DNA of 64,000 nucleotides from Ruminococcus sp. (GCA_017519145.1 JAFWTA010000027.1:60476-124475); one strand, 5' to 3'. Positions 18,260 to 26,243 are shown, counted from the stretch's first letter. Program-made: numbers and translations. The notes: generated from the letters alone by a model not told the origin.

Positions 18260-18763
18260 ATGAAAAAAGAATATCTGGAAGCGGGCAAGATAGTCACTAC
18301 CCACGGCATACGAGGGGAAGTGAAGATAATGCCCTACACCGACAGCCCCGACCTCCTTGCTGAGTTTGACAGGCTTTTCATAGGAAAAAACCACGAGGAA
18401 GTGTTCATTGAGCGCTCCCGCGTGTTCAAGAATACAGTCATTGCCAAGATAGAGGGAATAGACACTCCCGAGGCGGCGGAGAAGCTCCGCAACAAGGTGC
18501 TGTATATGCACCGCGACGACCTTGAGCTGGACGAGGACACCTACTTCATTCAGGACCTCATCGGTCTTGAGGTACGCGACGCCGATACGGACAGGGTCTA
18601 CGGCAAGATAGCCGACGTCATGCAGACAGGCGCCAACGATGTATACGTCATCAAAGGCGAGGATCGCGAGTACCTTGTGCCTGCTATCGGAGATGTGGTC
18701 ATCTCCACGGATATTGACGGCGGCGTTATGACTATCCGCCCTCTGGACGGACTTTTCGACTGA
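18260..18763 (+). CDS. rimM: Ribosome maturation factor RimM
   Basis: A 167-residue factor for maturation of the 30S head, which binds ribosomal protein S19. The N-terminal beta-barrel starts with the characteristic GKIVTTHGIRGEVKIMPYTD (about residues 8-27); the C-terminal PRC-barrel includes LIGLEVRDADTDRVYGKIAD. AAGGAGATAAA precedes the ATG. In most Firmicutes rimM directly precedes trmD; here two unrelated genes lie between them and rpsP is 28 kb away. Confidence 0.92.
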   Translation: MKKEYLEAGKIVTTHGIRGEVKIMPYTDSPDLLAEFDRLFIGKNHEEVFIERSRVFKNTVIAKIEGIDTPEAAEKLRNKVLYMHRDDLELDEDTYFIQDLIGLEVRDADTDRVYGKIADVMQTGANDVYVIKGEDREYLVPAIGDVVISTDIDGGVMTIRPLDGLFD

Positions 18764-18764
18764 T

Positions 18765-19355
18765 ATGAAAAAGAGCAATATCATCGCTCTGTCAGCGCTG
18801 TGTGCGGCTTTTGCAGCTATTGCAGCATGGTCTCCGGCAGCAAACGGCGGTCTCCCCGAAAGCTGGTTCAGGCTGCCGAAATGGGGAATATCGGTGTTGG
18901 GGATAGTTTTCCTGCTGATGCTGTTCATACCAAATATCATCTGGGGCAAAAATCAGCCAGAGGGCTACGAGGAGGCTTCAAAGCGCGAGAACAAGGTGCT
19001 TCTGGCACTTGAACGCGCAGGCGAAGCGCTGGTATCGACTCTGGTGCTTATCGACAGACGGCTTGACAGCTTCTCACTCTCACCGAGATCGGGCTACATG
19101 ATACTTGCGCTTATACTAATGATACTCTACGAGCTCTACTGGCGGAAATATTTCCGAAGCAGCCGCACTCTGGCGGATATGTACTCGGACTACTGCGGTT
19201 TTCCGCTGGCAGGAGCCTCACTTCCCGTTTTTGCCGTGTTCCTTCTGGGAATTTACGCCTGCAATGTCTTTCTAACTGCGGCGGCGGTAATACTTGGCAT
19301 AGGTCACATAGGCATTCATTTCATGCATAAAAAAGATATAGAAAAAGAGATATAA
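18765..19355 (+). CDS. Polytopic membrane protein between rimM and trmD
   Basis: A 196-residue protein starting one base after rimM ends. Segments at about residues 5-22, 40-58, 107-125 and 150-188 are hydrophobic enough to be membrane helices; the middle carries a basic/acidic stretch (EGYEEASKRENKVLL). No signature motif is recognised. There is no strong ribosome site, so translation is probably coupled to rimM. The spacing says it rides in the rimM-trmD transcription unit, but nothing in its sequence links it to RNA modification. Confidence 0.65.
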   Translation: MKKSNIIALSALCAAFAAIAAWSPAANGGLPESWFRLPKWGISVLGIVFLLMLFIPNIIWGKNQPEGYEEASKRENKVLLALERAGEALVSTLVLIDRRLDSFSLSPRSGYMILALILMILYELYWRKYFRSSRTLADMYSDYCGFPLAGASLPVFAVFLLGIYACNVFLTAAAVILGIGHIGIHFMHKKDIEKEI

Positions 19356-19409
19356 AGAACAAAGAACAAAAGAAAAATGGCGGAATACCGCCAAAAGGAG
19401 GCACCCATC

Positions 19410-20135
19410 ATGAAAAAATTCTTAGGCATACTGTTTCTGCTCATCGTTATAGCTATCGGCGTCGGAGCTTACTTTTTCCCGGGCTTACCTTATTATTATA
19501 AGTGTACCCACGACCTTGAGTTCCGCGAAAGCCTCACCCATGAGCTTCCCATAGCCTCTCCCGACGTTCCTGAAAACAGCGCCGACTATGCCAATCTGGG
19601 CATACGTCTGACAGCGTGGGGCGATATGGAGGCTCAGCGCACCAATGACAAAAATCAGGCGCTCTGGGAGAACAAGGACGGCAGCCATACTGTTTCGATA
19701 TACGCCGAGACTCTCGGTGACAACTACGACTTCCTTGACAGGACGAACATCTCACACGAGTCCCTCGACCGCTACTGCAAGGCTGTAAAGAAGACAACTC
19801 CCGAGACCAACTATGAATTTGTAAAGCTGGTTTGCTCACTTACCATGGATGACTTTGATATCCACGACCTGAAGAATGCCAAGACCTTCAGCAAGATGAT
19901 GAGCATAAAGAACGAAAACTTTGTCAGAGGGAACACTCCCCTTGCGCATTACATAGTGGACGGCGTGGGCTATCACGGCTTCATGCTGATATCTGAGGAC
20001 GCCGAAAGCGGCAAAGAAGCCGTTATCAATGTGTATCCCGAGAAAAACAAGCACAAGAGATACATTATCATTCTCAGCTTTACCGACAAGGACGAGATAC
20101 TTTCCATCACAGGAAAGATCAAGCTCACGGAATAA
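19410..20135 (+). CDS. Exported or membrane-anchored protein, unknown
   Basis: A 241-residue protein with an N-terminal membrane helix (about residues 5-24, ILFLLIVIAIGVGAYFFPGL) and a long extracytoplasmic domain without Cys-rich or catalytic motifs. The start is the ATG preceded by AAAAGGAGG; the frame is open 11 codons further upstream but without such a site. It sits between rimM and trmD, 54 bases after the preceding gene. No family is recognised. A short AAGGACCGC/GCGGTCCT hairpin between this gene and trmD lacks a good T-run. Confidence 0.65.
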   Translation: MKKFLGILFLLIVIAIGVGAYFFPGLPYYYKCTHDLEFRESLTHELPIASPDVPENSADYANLGIRLTAWGDMEAQRTNDKNQALWENKDGSHTVSIYAETLGDNYDFLDRTNISHESLDRYCKAVKKTTPETNYEFVKLVCSLTMDDFDIHDLKNAKTFSKMMSIKNENFVRGNTPLAHYIVDGVGYHGFMLISEDAESGKEAVINVYPEKNKHKRYIIILSFTDKDEILSITGKIKLTE

Positions 20136-20186
20136 ACTGCAAAAGGACCGCTTCGGCGGTCCTGTGTTCTTGAAAAGGAGAAAAAT

Positions 20187-20885
20187 ATGCATATTGAGAT
20201 AGCAACTCTCTTTCCCGAAATGTGCGAAGCCGTTCTCGGCGAGAGCATAGTGGGACGCGCAAGACGTGCGGAAAAGCTCAGCCTGAACTGCCGCCAGATA
20301 AGAGAATACACCCTCGACAAGCACCGCCGCGTGGACGATACTCCCTACGGAGGCGGCATGGGTATGGTCATGCAGTGCGAGCCCATATACAACTGCTACA
20401 AGGCGGTCTGTGAGGAGCTTGGCGCCAAGCCCCATACTATATATATGTCCCCCAAGGGCAGAGTTTTCGACCAGAAACGCGCTGTGGAGCTGTCAAAAAT
20501 GGACAATATCCTCATCATCTGCGGCCACTATGAGGGCGTGGATCAGCGCGTTATCGACAAGATCGTGGACGAGGAGCTGTCCATCGGCGACTATGTGCTG
20601 ACAGGCGGCGAGATCCCCGCAATGGTGGTTGCAGACGCAGTTGCCCGTATGTGCGACGGAGTCCTCTCCGACGAGGTGTGCTTCACCGACGAGAGCATTT
20701 ACAGCGGTCTGCTGGAGTATCCTCAGTACACACGCCCCGAGGTATGGGAGGGCGAGGCTGTTCCCCCTGTGCTGCTTTCGGGCCATCACAAGAACATCGA
20801 GGCATGGAGACATGAACAGAGCCTTAAAATAACAGCTGAAAGAAGACCTGATCTTTTAGCTAAATATAAAGCTGAAAATGACTGA
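20187..20885 (+). CDS. trmD: tRNA (guanine37-N1)-methyltransferase
   Basis: A 232-residue SPOUT methyltransferase that makes m1G37 in tRNAs and so prevents +1 frameshifting. The N-terminal knot domain contains VDDTPYGGGMGMV (about residues 50-62), and the SAM-binding trefoil-knot loops contain ICGHYEGVDQRV and SIGDYVLTGGEI. AAAAGGAG precedes the ATG. It is normal in length. rplS, which usually follows, is not here. Confidence 0.94.
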   Translation: MHIEIATLFPEMCEAVLGESIVGRARRAEKLSLNCRQIREYTLDKHRRVDDTPYGGGMGMVMQCEPIYNCYKAVCEELGAKPHTIYMSPKGRVFDQKRAVELSKMDNILIICGHYEGVDQRVIDKIVDEELSIGDYVLTGGEIPAMVVADAVARMCDGVLSDEVCFTDESIYSGLLEYPQYTRPEVWEGEAVPPVLLSGHHKNIEAWRHEQSLKITAERRPDLLAKYKAEND

Positions 20886-20980
20886 CCAGAATTTGCGGTG
20901 GGTTTTTCCTCTCCTCATTTATTGCTGTTCCACATATTAACTGGCTGTATATACAAAAAAACATTCTCCACTTAGAAGAA

Positions 20981-21002
20981 TTCAACATATTCCAATGTTG
21001 AA
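20981..21002. promoter_or_regulatory. Inverted repeat upstream of ptsH
   Basis: TTCAACAT and ATGTTGAA form perfect 8-base arms around 6 bases in a very AT-rich intergenic stretch. Related half-sites, TTTCAACA and GTCAACAT, follow at about 21013-21035. The arrangement could be an operator or a weak terminator for trmD. Apart from these, the 364-base gap between trmD and ptsH holds only the ptsH promoter. Confidence 0.35.
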
Positions 21003-21136
21003 AAATATGCACTTTCAACAATTACTGTCAACATTTTTTTGTGGTGATAATAAACAAGCTTGTTGATAAAATTTCATTCACATTTAATCTAAATGTAGAA
21101 TTTAACGAAAAGATGGTGTTTAATCGCAAAAATCCG

Positions 21137-21165
21137 TTGACGGGGAGAAAAAATGATTGTATAAT
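21137..21165 (+). promoter_or_regulatory. Promoter of ptsH
   Basis: TTGACG at 21137-21142 and TATAAT at 21160-21165 with a 17-base spacer, about 85 bases before the HPr start. Confidence 0.8.
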
Positions 21166-21249
21166 GATATCAGCAAGTGAAACATATTTGCAAACGGCAA
21201 CGCAGTCCTGTTGAGAGGGGCTGTAATACAGAGAATAGGAGAGTTGTAT

Positions 21250-21522
21250 ATGTTTGTAAGAGAAGTAATGGTTAAGAATCAGGTTGGACTTCATGCAAGA
21301 CCTGCAACCTTCTTTATTCAGAAGGCTAATGAGTTCAAGTCATCAATCTGGATCGAAAAAGAAGAACGCAGAGTAAACGCTAAGAGCCTGCTCGGAATTC
21401 TTTCTCTCGGTATCGTAGGCGGTACAAATGTAAAGGTTATCGCTGACGGAGCTGACGAGAAGGCAGCAGTTGACGCTCTTATCGAACTCGTTGACAGCGG
21501 TTTCAGCGAAGAAAACAGATAA
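21250..21522 (+). CDS. ptsH: Phosphocarrier protein HPr
   Basis: A 90-residue HPr. The phosphotransfer histidine is His15 in GLHARPA, and the regulatory serine phosphorylated by HPr kinase is Ser46 in NAKSLLGI, so it is HPr rather than Crh. ATG 21250 is chosen because ATAGGAGAG lies just before it and places both residues at canonical numbering; the frame opens 13 codons earlier. It stands alone with its own promoter and terminator, with no ptsI beside it, so it may serve carbon-catabolite control as much as sugar transport. Confidence 0.92.
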   Translation: MFVREVMVKNQVGLHARPATFFIQKANEFKSSIWIEKEERRVNAKSLLGILSLGIVGGTNVKVIADGADEKAAVDALIELVDSGFSEENR

Positions 21523-21537
21523 TCAACAAAAAAACTT

Positions 21538-21570
21538 GGGGCGTTACTTTCCGTAACGCCCGCTTTTATT
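21538..21570 (+). terminator. Terminator of ptsH
   Basis: GGGCGTTAC and GTAACGCCC form a perfect 9-base stem around TTTCC, followed by a T-rich tract. Confidence 0.9.
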
Positions 21571-21580
21571 GTCGGATGGG

Positions 21581-22807
21581 CTATTTCATGCCCTCCGCCA
21601 TGTTTTCCGCAAATATGCCATAGCCCTGAGTCGGGTCGGCTACAAATACATGGGTAACAGCTCCCGCAAGCTTTCCGTTCTGGATAACGGGACTGCCGCT
21701 CATGCCCTGCACTATGCCGCCCGTGCGCTCAAGAAGCCTCTCATCGGTTATGCGTATCACCATATTTTTGGAGGTCCCGACGCTGCCGTAGTCAACACTG
21801 ACTATCTCGGCTGAGTACCTCTCGGGTGTTTCACCATCGACCGTGGCGTATATCTCCGCCGCCCCCGTGCCGACCTCCTGTCGGCGTGCCATTGTGAATT
21901 CCTCACAGCTTTCAGAGATCGTGGCAAGTGCCTCGGGGGAGAGGTGTCCGTATATGCCGCTTGACTTGTTACGGTCAAGGATACCGAAGCTTCCGCTCTT
22001 TGAGAATGCTCCGCGGAGCTCTCCCGGAAGTCCCCGCGCACCGCGCTTTACTTCGGTTATATCAACAGGAACAGCTTCACCGCTGTGTACAGGAACTATC
22101 CCTCCTGTGTCGGAATCGCATATGGGGTGCCCAAGTCCGACAAAGCTGCCTGTTTCCTTGTCAAAAAAGGTCATGGTGCCAATGCCTGCAATACTGTCGC
22201 GGACCCACATACCGCCCTTCCAGCCTCCGCTCCGCCCGGACATAACAGGCTGGAGGTATGCGGTAAAGCTTTCACCGTCACGCTCTGCGGAAAGCTCTAT
22301 GACTTTTCCGCAGGATGACGATATGAGCTCCTGAAGCTGGTCGTTGGAGGTAAGTTCAACGCCGTCTGCACGGCGTATGACATCACCTTTCTGTATCCCT
22401 GCATCCTTTGCAGGACAGATGCAGCCGCCCTCAGCAGTCTCGATATCGCCCAGACCCGTGACCATGACGCCCTCCATAAGGAGCTTTATGCCGAAGGGGC
22501 GTCCTCCCACAGCAAAAACGGGAGCTTCCTCCCTGTGAACTTCAACATTTTTAACGGGAATTGCCCCGAAAAGCGAGAGCGTGACCCGTTCTGTACCCGA
22601 ACAGGTCTGTGCGGCAGGTATCGCCGCCTCTGTGTCAGTACAGCAGCTCAGTTCGGGAAATCCCGCTATTTTTATATCCTCCGCCCTGTCCGCAGTGATG
22701 ACGTCGGGCAGTCGGGCGGAATAATACCCGGCTGTGCCGTATAATCCTAAAAAAGCCGCAGATAATAGTGCCGCAGCAGTTTTTATTATTTTTCTTTTCA
22801 ATCGCAT
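21581..22807 (-). CDS. spoIVB: SpoIVB-type serine peptidase with PDZ domain
   Basis: A 408-residue secreted protease of family S55. In Bacillus, SpoIVB crosses from the forespore and triggers SpoIVFB cleavage of pro-sigma-K. An N-terminal membrane anchor (about residues 8-27) is followed by a PDZ domain (about 95-185, with AGIQKGDVIRRADGVEL) and the peptidase domain with GLGHPICD (catalytic His) and GIVQGMSGSPVIQNGKLAGA (catalytic Ser). The frame is open 12 codons further upstream, but GAAAGGAAAG fits the start MRLKRK, coordinate 22807. Its presence suggests a spore-forming ancestor or a spore-forming strain. The gene is on its own between two + strand units. Confidence 0.92.
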   Translation of the reverse strand: MRLKRKIIKTAAALLSAAFLGLYGTAGYYSARLPDVITADRAEDIKIAGFPELSCCTDTEAAIPAAQTCSGTERVTLSLFGAIPVKNVEVHREEAPVFAVGGRPFGIKLLMEGVMVTGLGDIETAEGGCICPAKDAGIQKGDVIRRADGVELTSNDQLQELISSSCGKVIELSAERDGESFTAYLQPVMSGRSGGWKGGMWVRDSIAGIGTMTFFDKETGSFVGLGHPICDSDTGGIVPVHSGEAVPVDITEVKRGARGLPGELRGAFSKSGSFGILDRNKSSGIYGHLSPEALATISESCEEFTMARRQEVGTGAAEIYATVDGETPERYSAEIVSVDYGSVGTSKNMVIRITDERLLERTGGIVQGMSGSPVIQNGKLAGAVTHVFVADPTQGYGIFAENMAEGMK

Positions 22808-22825
22808 TTTTCTTTCCTTTCTTTC

Positions 22826-22853
22826 ATGTTCCCGCGGGAACATATCTATTATA
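22826..22853 (-). promoter_or_regulatory. Palindrome and -10 box upstream of spoIVB
   Basis: ATGTTCCCGCGGGAACAT at 22826-22843 is a perfect 18-base palindrome, 18 bases before the spoIVB start. On the - strand a TATAAT-like box (22848-22853) lies immediately upstream, so the palindrome would cover the transcription start. It looks like an operator for a dimeric regulator; which one is unknown. Confidence 0.5.
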
Positions 22854-22917
22854 CAGCGGCGGACTGCGATTATGTCTGAGAATTAAACACAGCCGTAATA
22901 TTCATGTGGAGTAAAAA

Positions 22918-23448
22918 ATGAACGCAAAAAATATGAAAAAAATGCCGCGAAAACGCTCTCACCTTATGACCGCCGCCAAAGCGGTCATGCTGGTACTGAG
23001 CCTTGTTTTTTCCTGTGCCATGCCTGTCCTTGCAGGCTCTGGACTTCTATATAACCGCGAAAGCTACGGTGATGACATGGCAAAAACAGGAATATTCATG
23101 ATATTTTCCGCCATATTTATGACAGCGGGAGCCGTTTTGTGCCTTTTCAGAAAAAATCTTCCCAATATGCTATCGGCAGTCCTCTCCGTGGGTGGAGTTA
23201 TCATCTGTCTCGCCATGCTGAAAATACTCACGGACCATGCCGACGCAAGCGGCTGGACGGACAAGTACACACTCTCCCCTGTCAGCGGAATGTATACCGC
23301 AAGGATACTGCCCTGTATCATCCCTGTCGTCATGGCAGCGGTCATAGCCGCGGTGCAGCTCTGCTCCTATGACCTGAGAGAGCAGCGCCGCGCCAAAAAA
23401 GCCCGTAAGCTTGCAGAGGAGAACGCTCCATCGCCGCCCATTGTGTGA
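22918..23448 (+). CDS. Membrane protein, unknown
   Basis: A 176-residue protein with a basic N-terminus and four hydrophobic segments (about residues 21-43, 55-77, 83-101 and 129-150) followed by an Arg/Lys/Ala-rich tail. No family motif is recognised. The ribosome site (GGAGTAAAA before the ATG) is moderate. It is divergent from spoIVB, with a 110-base gap that contains the palindrome at 22826, so both genes could share a regulator. Confidence 0.6.
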   Translation: MNAKNMKKMPRKRSHLMTAAKAVMLVLSLVFSCAMPVLAGSGLLYNRESYGDDMAKTGIFMIFSAIFMTAGAVLCLFRKNLPNMLSAVLSVGGVIICLAMLKILTDHADASGWTDKYTLSPVSGMYTARILPCIIPVVMAAVIAAVQLCSYDLREQRRAKKARKLAEENAPSPPIV

Positions 23449-23506
23449 AAACCGCAGTAACGGCACTCAGCTCCACGAGCTGCTTCTGATAAAATTATAT
23501 ACCATA

Positions 23507-23532
23507 AAGGACGGGAATACCGTCCTTTTTTG
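23507..23532 (+). terminator. Intrinsic terminator before birA
   Basis: AAGGACGG and CCGTCCTT form a perfect stem around GAATA and run into TTTTTTGTT. Confidence 0.9.
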
Positions 23533-23573
23533 TTGGGCATAACTGTTTTTTCTCCTCTTTTTCTGTATTTATC

Positions 23574-23602
23574 TTGCATTATATGTTTTTTTGTGGTAGA
23601 AT
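23574..23602 (+). promoter_or_regulatory. Promoter of birA
   Basis: TTGCAT at 23574-23579 and TAGAAT at 23597-23602 are 17 bases apart. Confidence 0.6.
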
Positions 23603-23636
23603 ATTGTTAATAATACCGAAAGGAACATCCGCAATC

Positions 23637-24620
23637 ATGAACGTAAAAACCGAATTGCTCTCAACCCTTGCCAATGCAGGCGGTCAATTCATTTCGGGAG
23701 CTGCTCTTGCCGAAAAGCTGGGCGTGAGCCGAAATGCCGTCTGGAAAGCGGTAAAAGCTCTGGAGGCAGAGGGTTTTTCTATCACCTCAGTTACGTCAAA
23801 AGGATACAGACTCAACAACGACAACAACATTCTTTCGGAAAGCCTTATCGCGCCCTATCTCAACACCAAGGAGATAGGCAGAGTCATGAAGGTGTACGAC
23901 ACAGTGGACTCCACCAATAATATCTGCCGCGAGCTGGAGACAGAAAAGGCTCCCAACGGCACCACGGTCATCGCCGACAGGCAGACTGCGGGAAAGGGCA
24001 GGATAGGCAGACATTTTGAGTCGCCCTCGGGAAAGGGCATATATCTCAGCGTGCTGGTGCGTCCCCATTTCGACCTCAGCTTCGCCCCCATGATAACTGC
24101 GGCGGCTGCCTGTGCGGCGGCTGAAGCCGTCGAGACCTTCTGCGGCAGTCATGTCATGATAAAGTGGGTCAACGACCTGTATATGAACGGCAAGAAGATA
24201 TGCGGCATACTCACGGAAGCCTCTCTGGGTCTTGAGATGAGAATGCTGGACTGCGCTGTCATAGGCATAGGAATAAACGTCAGAAAGGTGGGCGACAGCT
24301 TCGACAGCGAGCTGAAAAAGACCGCTACCTCCATCGAGGACGAAACAGGTCTTGTCATAAACAGGAACAGGCTCTGTGCGGAGCTGCTCAACAAGCTGGA
24401 GATATACCTCGGCAGGATAGAGGACAGGAGCTTCCTTATCCGCTACCGCGAAAGGGAAATGCTCACGGGAAATATCATCACAGCCAATGTGGGCACGGAG
24501 ACCATCGTGGGTGAAGCCCTCGGTATCGGCGATAACGCCAATCTTATAGTAAGAATGCCCTCGGGCGAGATAAGAGAGCTCAGCTCCGGCGAGGCAAATC
24601 TTTGCAGGATAAAAGTGTGA
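23637..24620 (+). CDS. birA: Bifunctional biotin ligase/repressor BirA
   Basis: A 327-residue protein. Residues about 1-65 form the N-terminal winged helix-turn-helix (SGAALAEKLGVSRNAVWKAV), which makes it a probable repressor of biotin genes as well as a ligase. The catalytic core includes the biotinyl-AMP loop TAGKGRIGRHFESPSGKGIY (about 118-137) and KWVNDLYMNGKKICGILTE; a small SH3-like C-terminal domain follows from about 270. GAAAGGA lies 12 bases before the ATG. No biotin operator or biotin gene is visible nearby. Confidence 0.92.
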   Translation: MNVKTELLSTLANAGGQFISGAALAEKLGVSRNAVWKAVKALEAEGFSITSVTSKGYRLNNDNNILSESLIAPYLNTKEIGRVMKVYDTVDSTNNICRELETEKAPNGTTVIADRQTAGKGRIGRHFESPSGKGIYLSVLVRPHFDLSFAPMITAAAACAAAEAVETFCGSHVMIKWVNDLYMNGKKICGILTEASLGLEMRMLDCAVIGIGINVRKVGDSFDSELKKTATSIEDETGLVINRNRLCAELLNKLEIYLGRIEDRSFLIRYREREMLTGNIITANVGTETIVGEALGIGDNANLIVRMPSGEIRELSSGEANLCRIKV

Positions 24621-24676
24621 AGGAGCTATGCTCCTCCGCTTTAATATATTTTATTTAATAAGGAGGGTATGTCCGT

Positions 24677-25351
24677 ATGAGATATACTATCATCGGTCAG
24701 ACAGTTCCTGCTGTTGAATGTGAACTCAACGCAGGCGAATCAATGTTTACCCAGTCAGGCGGAATGATCTGGCAGTCACAGGGTATCAAGATGACAACAA
24801 ACGCAAGAGGAGGCCTCGGAAGAAGCCTCGGAAGAATGTTCACAGGCGAATCAATTTTCATGGCTAACTACACCGCAGAAGTCGCAGGCGCTAAGATCGC
24901 TTTCGGCTCTACAGTTCCCGGCTCTGTGGTTCCCGTTAATATATCTCAGGGCGGCCTCATATGCCAGAAGGGCGCTTTCCTCTGCGCAGAGCAGACAGTT
25001 GACCTCAAGGCTATCTTCACCAAGAAGTTCACGGCAGGTCTTTTCGGCGGCGAAGGCTTTATCCTCCAGCAGCTCTTCGGTCAGGGCATGGCTTTCCTCG
25101 AAGTAGACGGAGATATGGTAGAGCGCTACCTCAACCCCGGCGAGGTCATCAAGGTCGATACAGGCAACGTGGTTGCCTTCGAGCCCACTGTTCAGTATGA
25201 GATCGAGACTGTAAAGGGCCTCGGCAATATCTTCCTCGGCGGCGAGGGACTCTTCCTCACACGTCTTACAGGTCCCGGAAAGATAATACTCCAGACACAG
25301 AACTTCAACGACTTCGCAGGCAAGGTGCTCTCACTGGCTCCCAAGCGCTGA
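24677..25351 (+). CDS. AIM24/TIGR00266-family protein
   Basis: A 224-residue beta-rich protein of the AIM24 family, recognised from the start MRYTIIGQTVPAVECELNAG, the GMIWQSQGIKM segment and the late GGEGLFLTRLTGPGKIILQT. The biochemical role of bacterial members is not established. There is no signal peptide or membrane span. TAAGGAGGG precedes the ATG. The stop shares its last base with the start of the small membrane ORF, so the two are coupled. Gly-rich repeats such as GGLGRSLGR occur but no catalytic motif does. Confidence 0.85.
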   Translation: MRYTIIGQTVPAVECELNAGESMFTQSGGMIWQSQGIKMTTNARGGLGRSLGRMFTGESIFMANYTAEVAGAKIAFGSTVPGSVVPVNISQGGLICQKGAFLCAEQTVDLKAIFTKKFTAGLFGGEGFILQQLFGQGMAFLEVDGDMVERYLNPGEVIKVDTGNVVAFEPTVQYEIETVKGLGNIFLGGEGLFLTRLTGPGKIILQTQNFNDFAGKVLSLAPKR

Positions 25352-25494
25352 TGAAGCACTGGCTCATTGCAGTCGCTGTTGCGGTCATATATCTGCTTTT
25401 CAGCGTATTCACCGGACTCTGGGCGATCTCATGGATCATCTGGGTGTTCTATGGAGTATACAGGCTGGTGGACTATATAAAGTCTCAGCAGTAA
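25351..25494 (+). CDS. Small membrane protein (47 residues)
   Basis: A short open frame that starts in a TGATG overlap with the AIM24 gene. It encodes one or two tightly packed hydrophobic segments (AVAVAVIYLLFSVF, then WAISWIIWVFYGVYRLV) with a short polar tail. The overlap, and its position before another co-directional gene, support its being translated. Function unknown. Confidence 0.55.
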   Translation: MKHWLIAVAVAVIYLLFSVFTGLWAISWIIWVFYGVYRLVDYIKSQQ

Positions 25495-25548
25495 ACCGAT
25501 CCCACGTTATCACTCACACCCGTTCACATCAAAAGTGAGGTGCTGATT

Positions 25549-25809
25549 ATGTTTATCTACGGTTTCCCCGTTATGGGACTTCAGTATATGACAAGAGCCG
25601 ATGACCTCTTCCGTATGGCGGCAGAAATGCATCCCGCCCCTGCATGGACGGGCAATGTCTGGCTCTGCTCCTGCGGCAGGACTAACGATACTAAATTCTG
25701 CCCCGACTGCGGTGCAAAGGCTCCCGTAAAGCCTTGGAAATGTACCTGCGGAAAGGACTGCACTACAAATTTCTGCCCGGATTGCGGCAGTAAAGCCCCT
25801 GACAGATAA
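25549..25809 (+). CDS. Double zinc-ribbon protein
   Basis: An 86-residue protein. The C-terminal half holds two zinc ribbons, CSCGRTNDTKFCPDCG and CTCGKDCTTNFCPDCG, each with two CxC/CxxC half-knuckles. The N-terminal half is moderately hydrophobic. ATG 25549 is chosen, with GTGAGGTG just before it; an in-frame GTG three codons upstream falls within that ribosome site. It follows the AIM24 gene and the small membrane ORF and may act with them, as zinc-ribbon proteins often accompany AIM24-type genes; that link is inferred. Confidence 0.75.
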   Translation: MFIYGFPVMGLQYMTRADDLFRMAAEMHPAPAWTGNVWLCSCGRTNDTKFCPDCGAKAPVKPWKCTCGKDCTTNFCPDCGSKAPDR

Positions 25810-25831
25810 AGGAGCGGAGCTCCTTTATCAT

Positions 25832-25898
25832 AGCCGACAGCCTTCAGCACCTTCTTCTTCACGGGCGACCGCCTTTTTTCCGCTGAAGGCTGTCGGCT
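25832..25898. repeat. Perfect 17-base inverted repeat
   Basis: Arms at 25832-25848 and 25882-25898 are perfectly complementary (AGCCGACAGCCTTCAGC and its complement) with a 33-base loop. A smaller hairpin (ATAAAGGAGC/GCTCCTTTAT, 25806-25828) precedes it, and GTGATTTTTT/AAAAAATCAC at 25901-25922 follows. It may end the AIM24 transcript, although the T-run sits in the next hairpin. It lies just before the leuA promoter. Confidence 0.6.
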
Positions 25899-25931
25899 CA
25901 GTGATTTTTTGAAAAAAATCACATCAGGGGC

Positions 25932-25960
25932 TTGACAAAAGGGATTTTTCGTTGTACAAT
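25932..25960 (+). promoter_or_regulatory. Promoter of leuA
   Basis: TTGACA at 25932-25937 and TACAAT at 25955-25960 with a 17-base spacer, just before the T-box leader. Confidence 0.85.
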
Positions 25961-25965
25961 GAAAT

Positions 25966-26243
25966 CAATAAATGCGATGAAGGGAATAAAAGCTTGTATC
26001 ATGGCTTCACAGAGAGCTGCCGTTTGGTGAAAGGCAGTATGCAGGTATGAGAAATAACTCCTCCCCGAGCAGCCGACCCAAAGAAGCGCAGCTTCAAGTA
26101 GGCTCGGACGGGCGCTCCCGTTACAGAGATATGCGTTGATCCGACGCAGATGAGTGGGTGTATTCTTACATCAAGAAGAGTGGTACCACGGAGTATAACA
26201 GTAACTTCGTCTCTTCCATGCCGCGCATGGAGGAGACTTTTTT
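25966..26243 (+). promoter_or_regulatory. T-box riboswitch, probably leucine-specific
   Basis: The leader has the T-box core GAAGAGTGGTACCACGG (about 26174-26190), where TGGT can pair with an uncharged tRNA ending ACCA, preceded by a stem I with AGAGAGCTGCC and CCCCGAGC landmarks. The probable specifier triplet is CTC at 26058-26060 (Leu), consistent with the leuA downstream, but the exact loop register is inferred. The terminator is the stem from GTCTCTTCCATG (26209-26220) to CATGGAGGAGAC (26226-26237) followed by TTTTTT. Uncharged tRNA-Leu would favour read-through into leuA. Confidence 0.88.

Noticed and set aside
20886-21136. A tRNA or small RNA gene in the AT-rich gap
   Set aside because: No tRNA T-loop motif or stable cloverleaf is visible; the region shows only an AT-rich stretch with one short inverted repeat.
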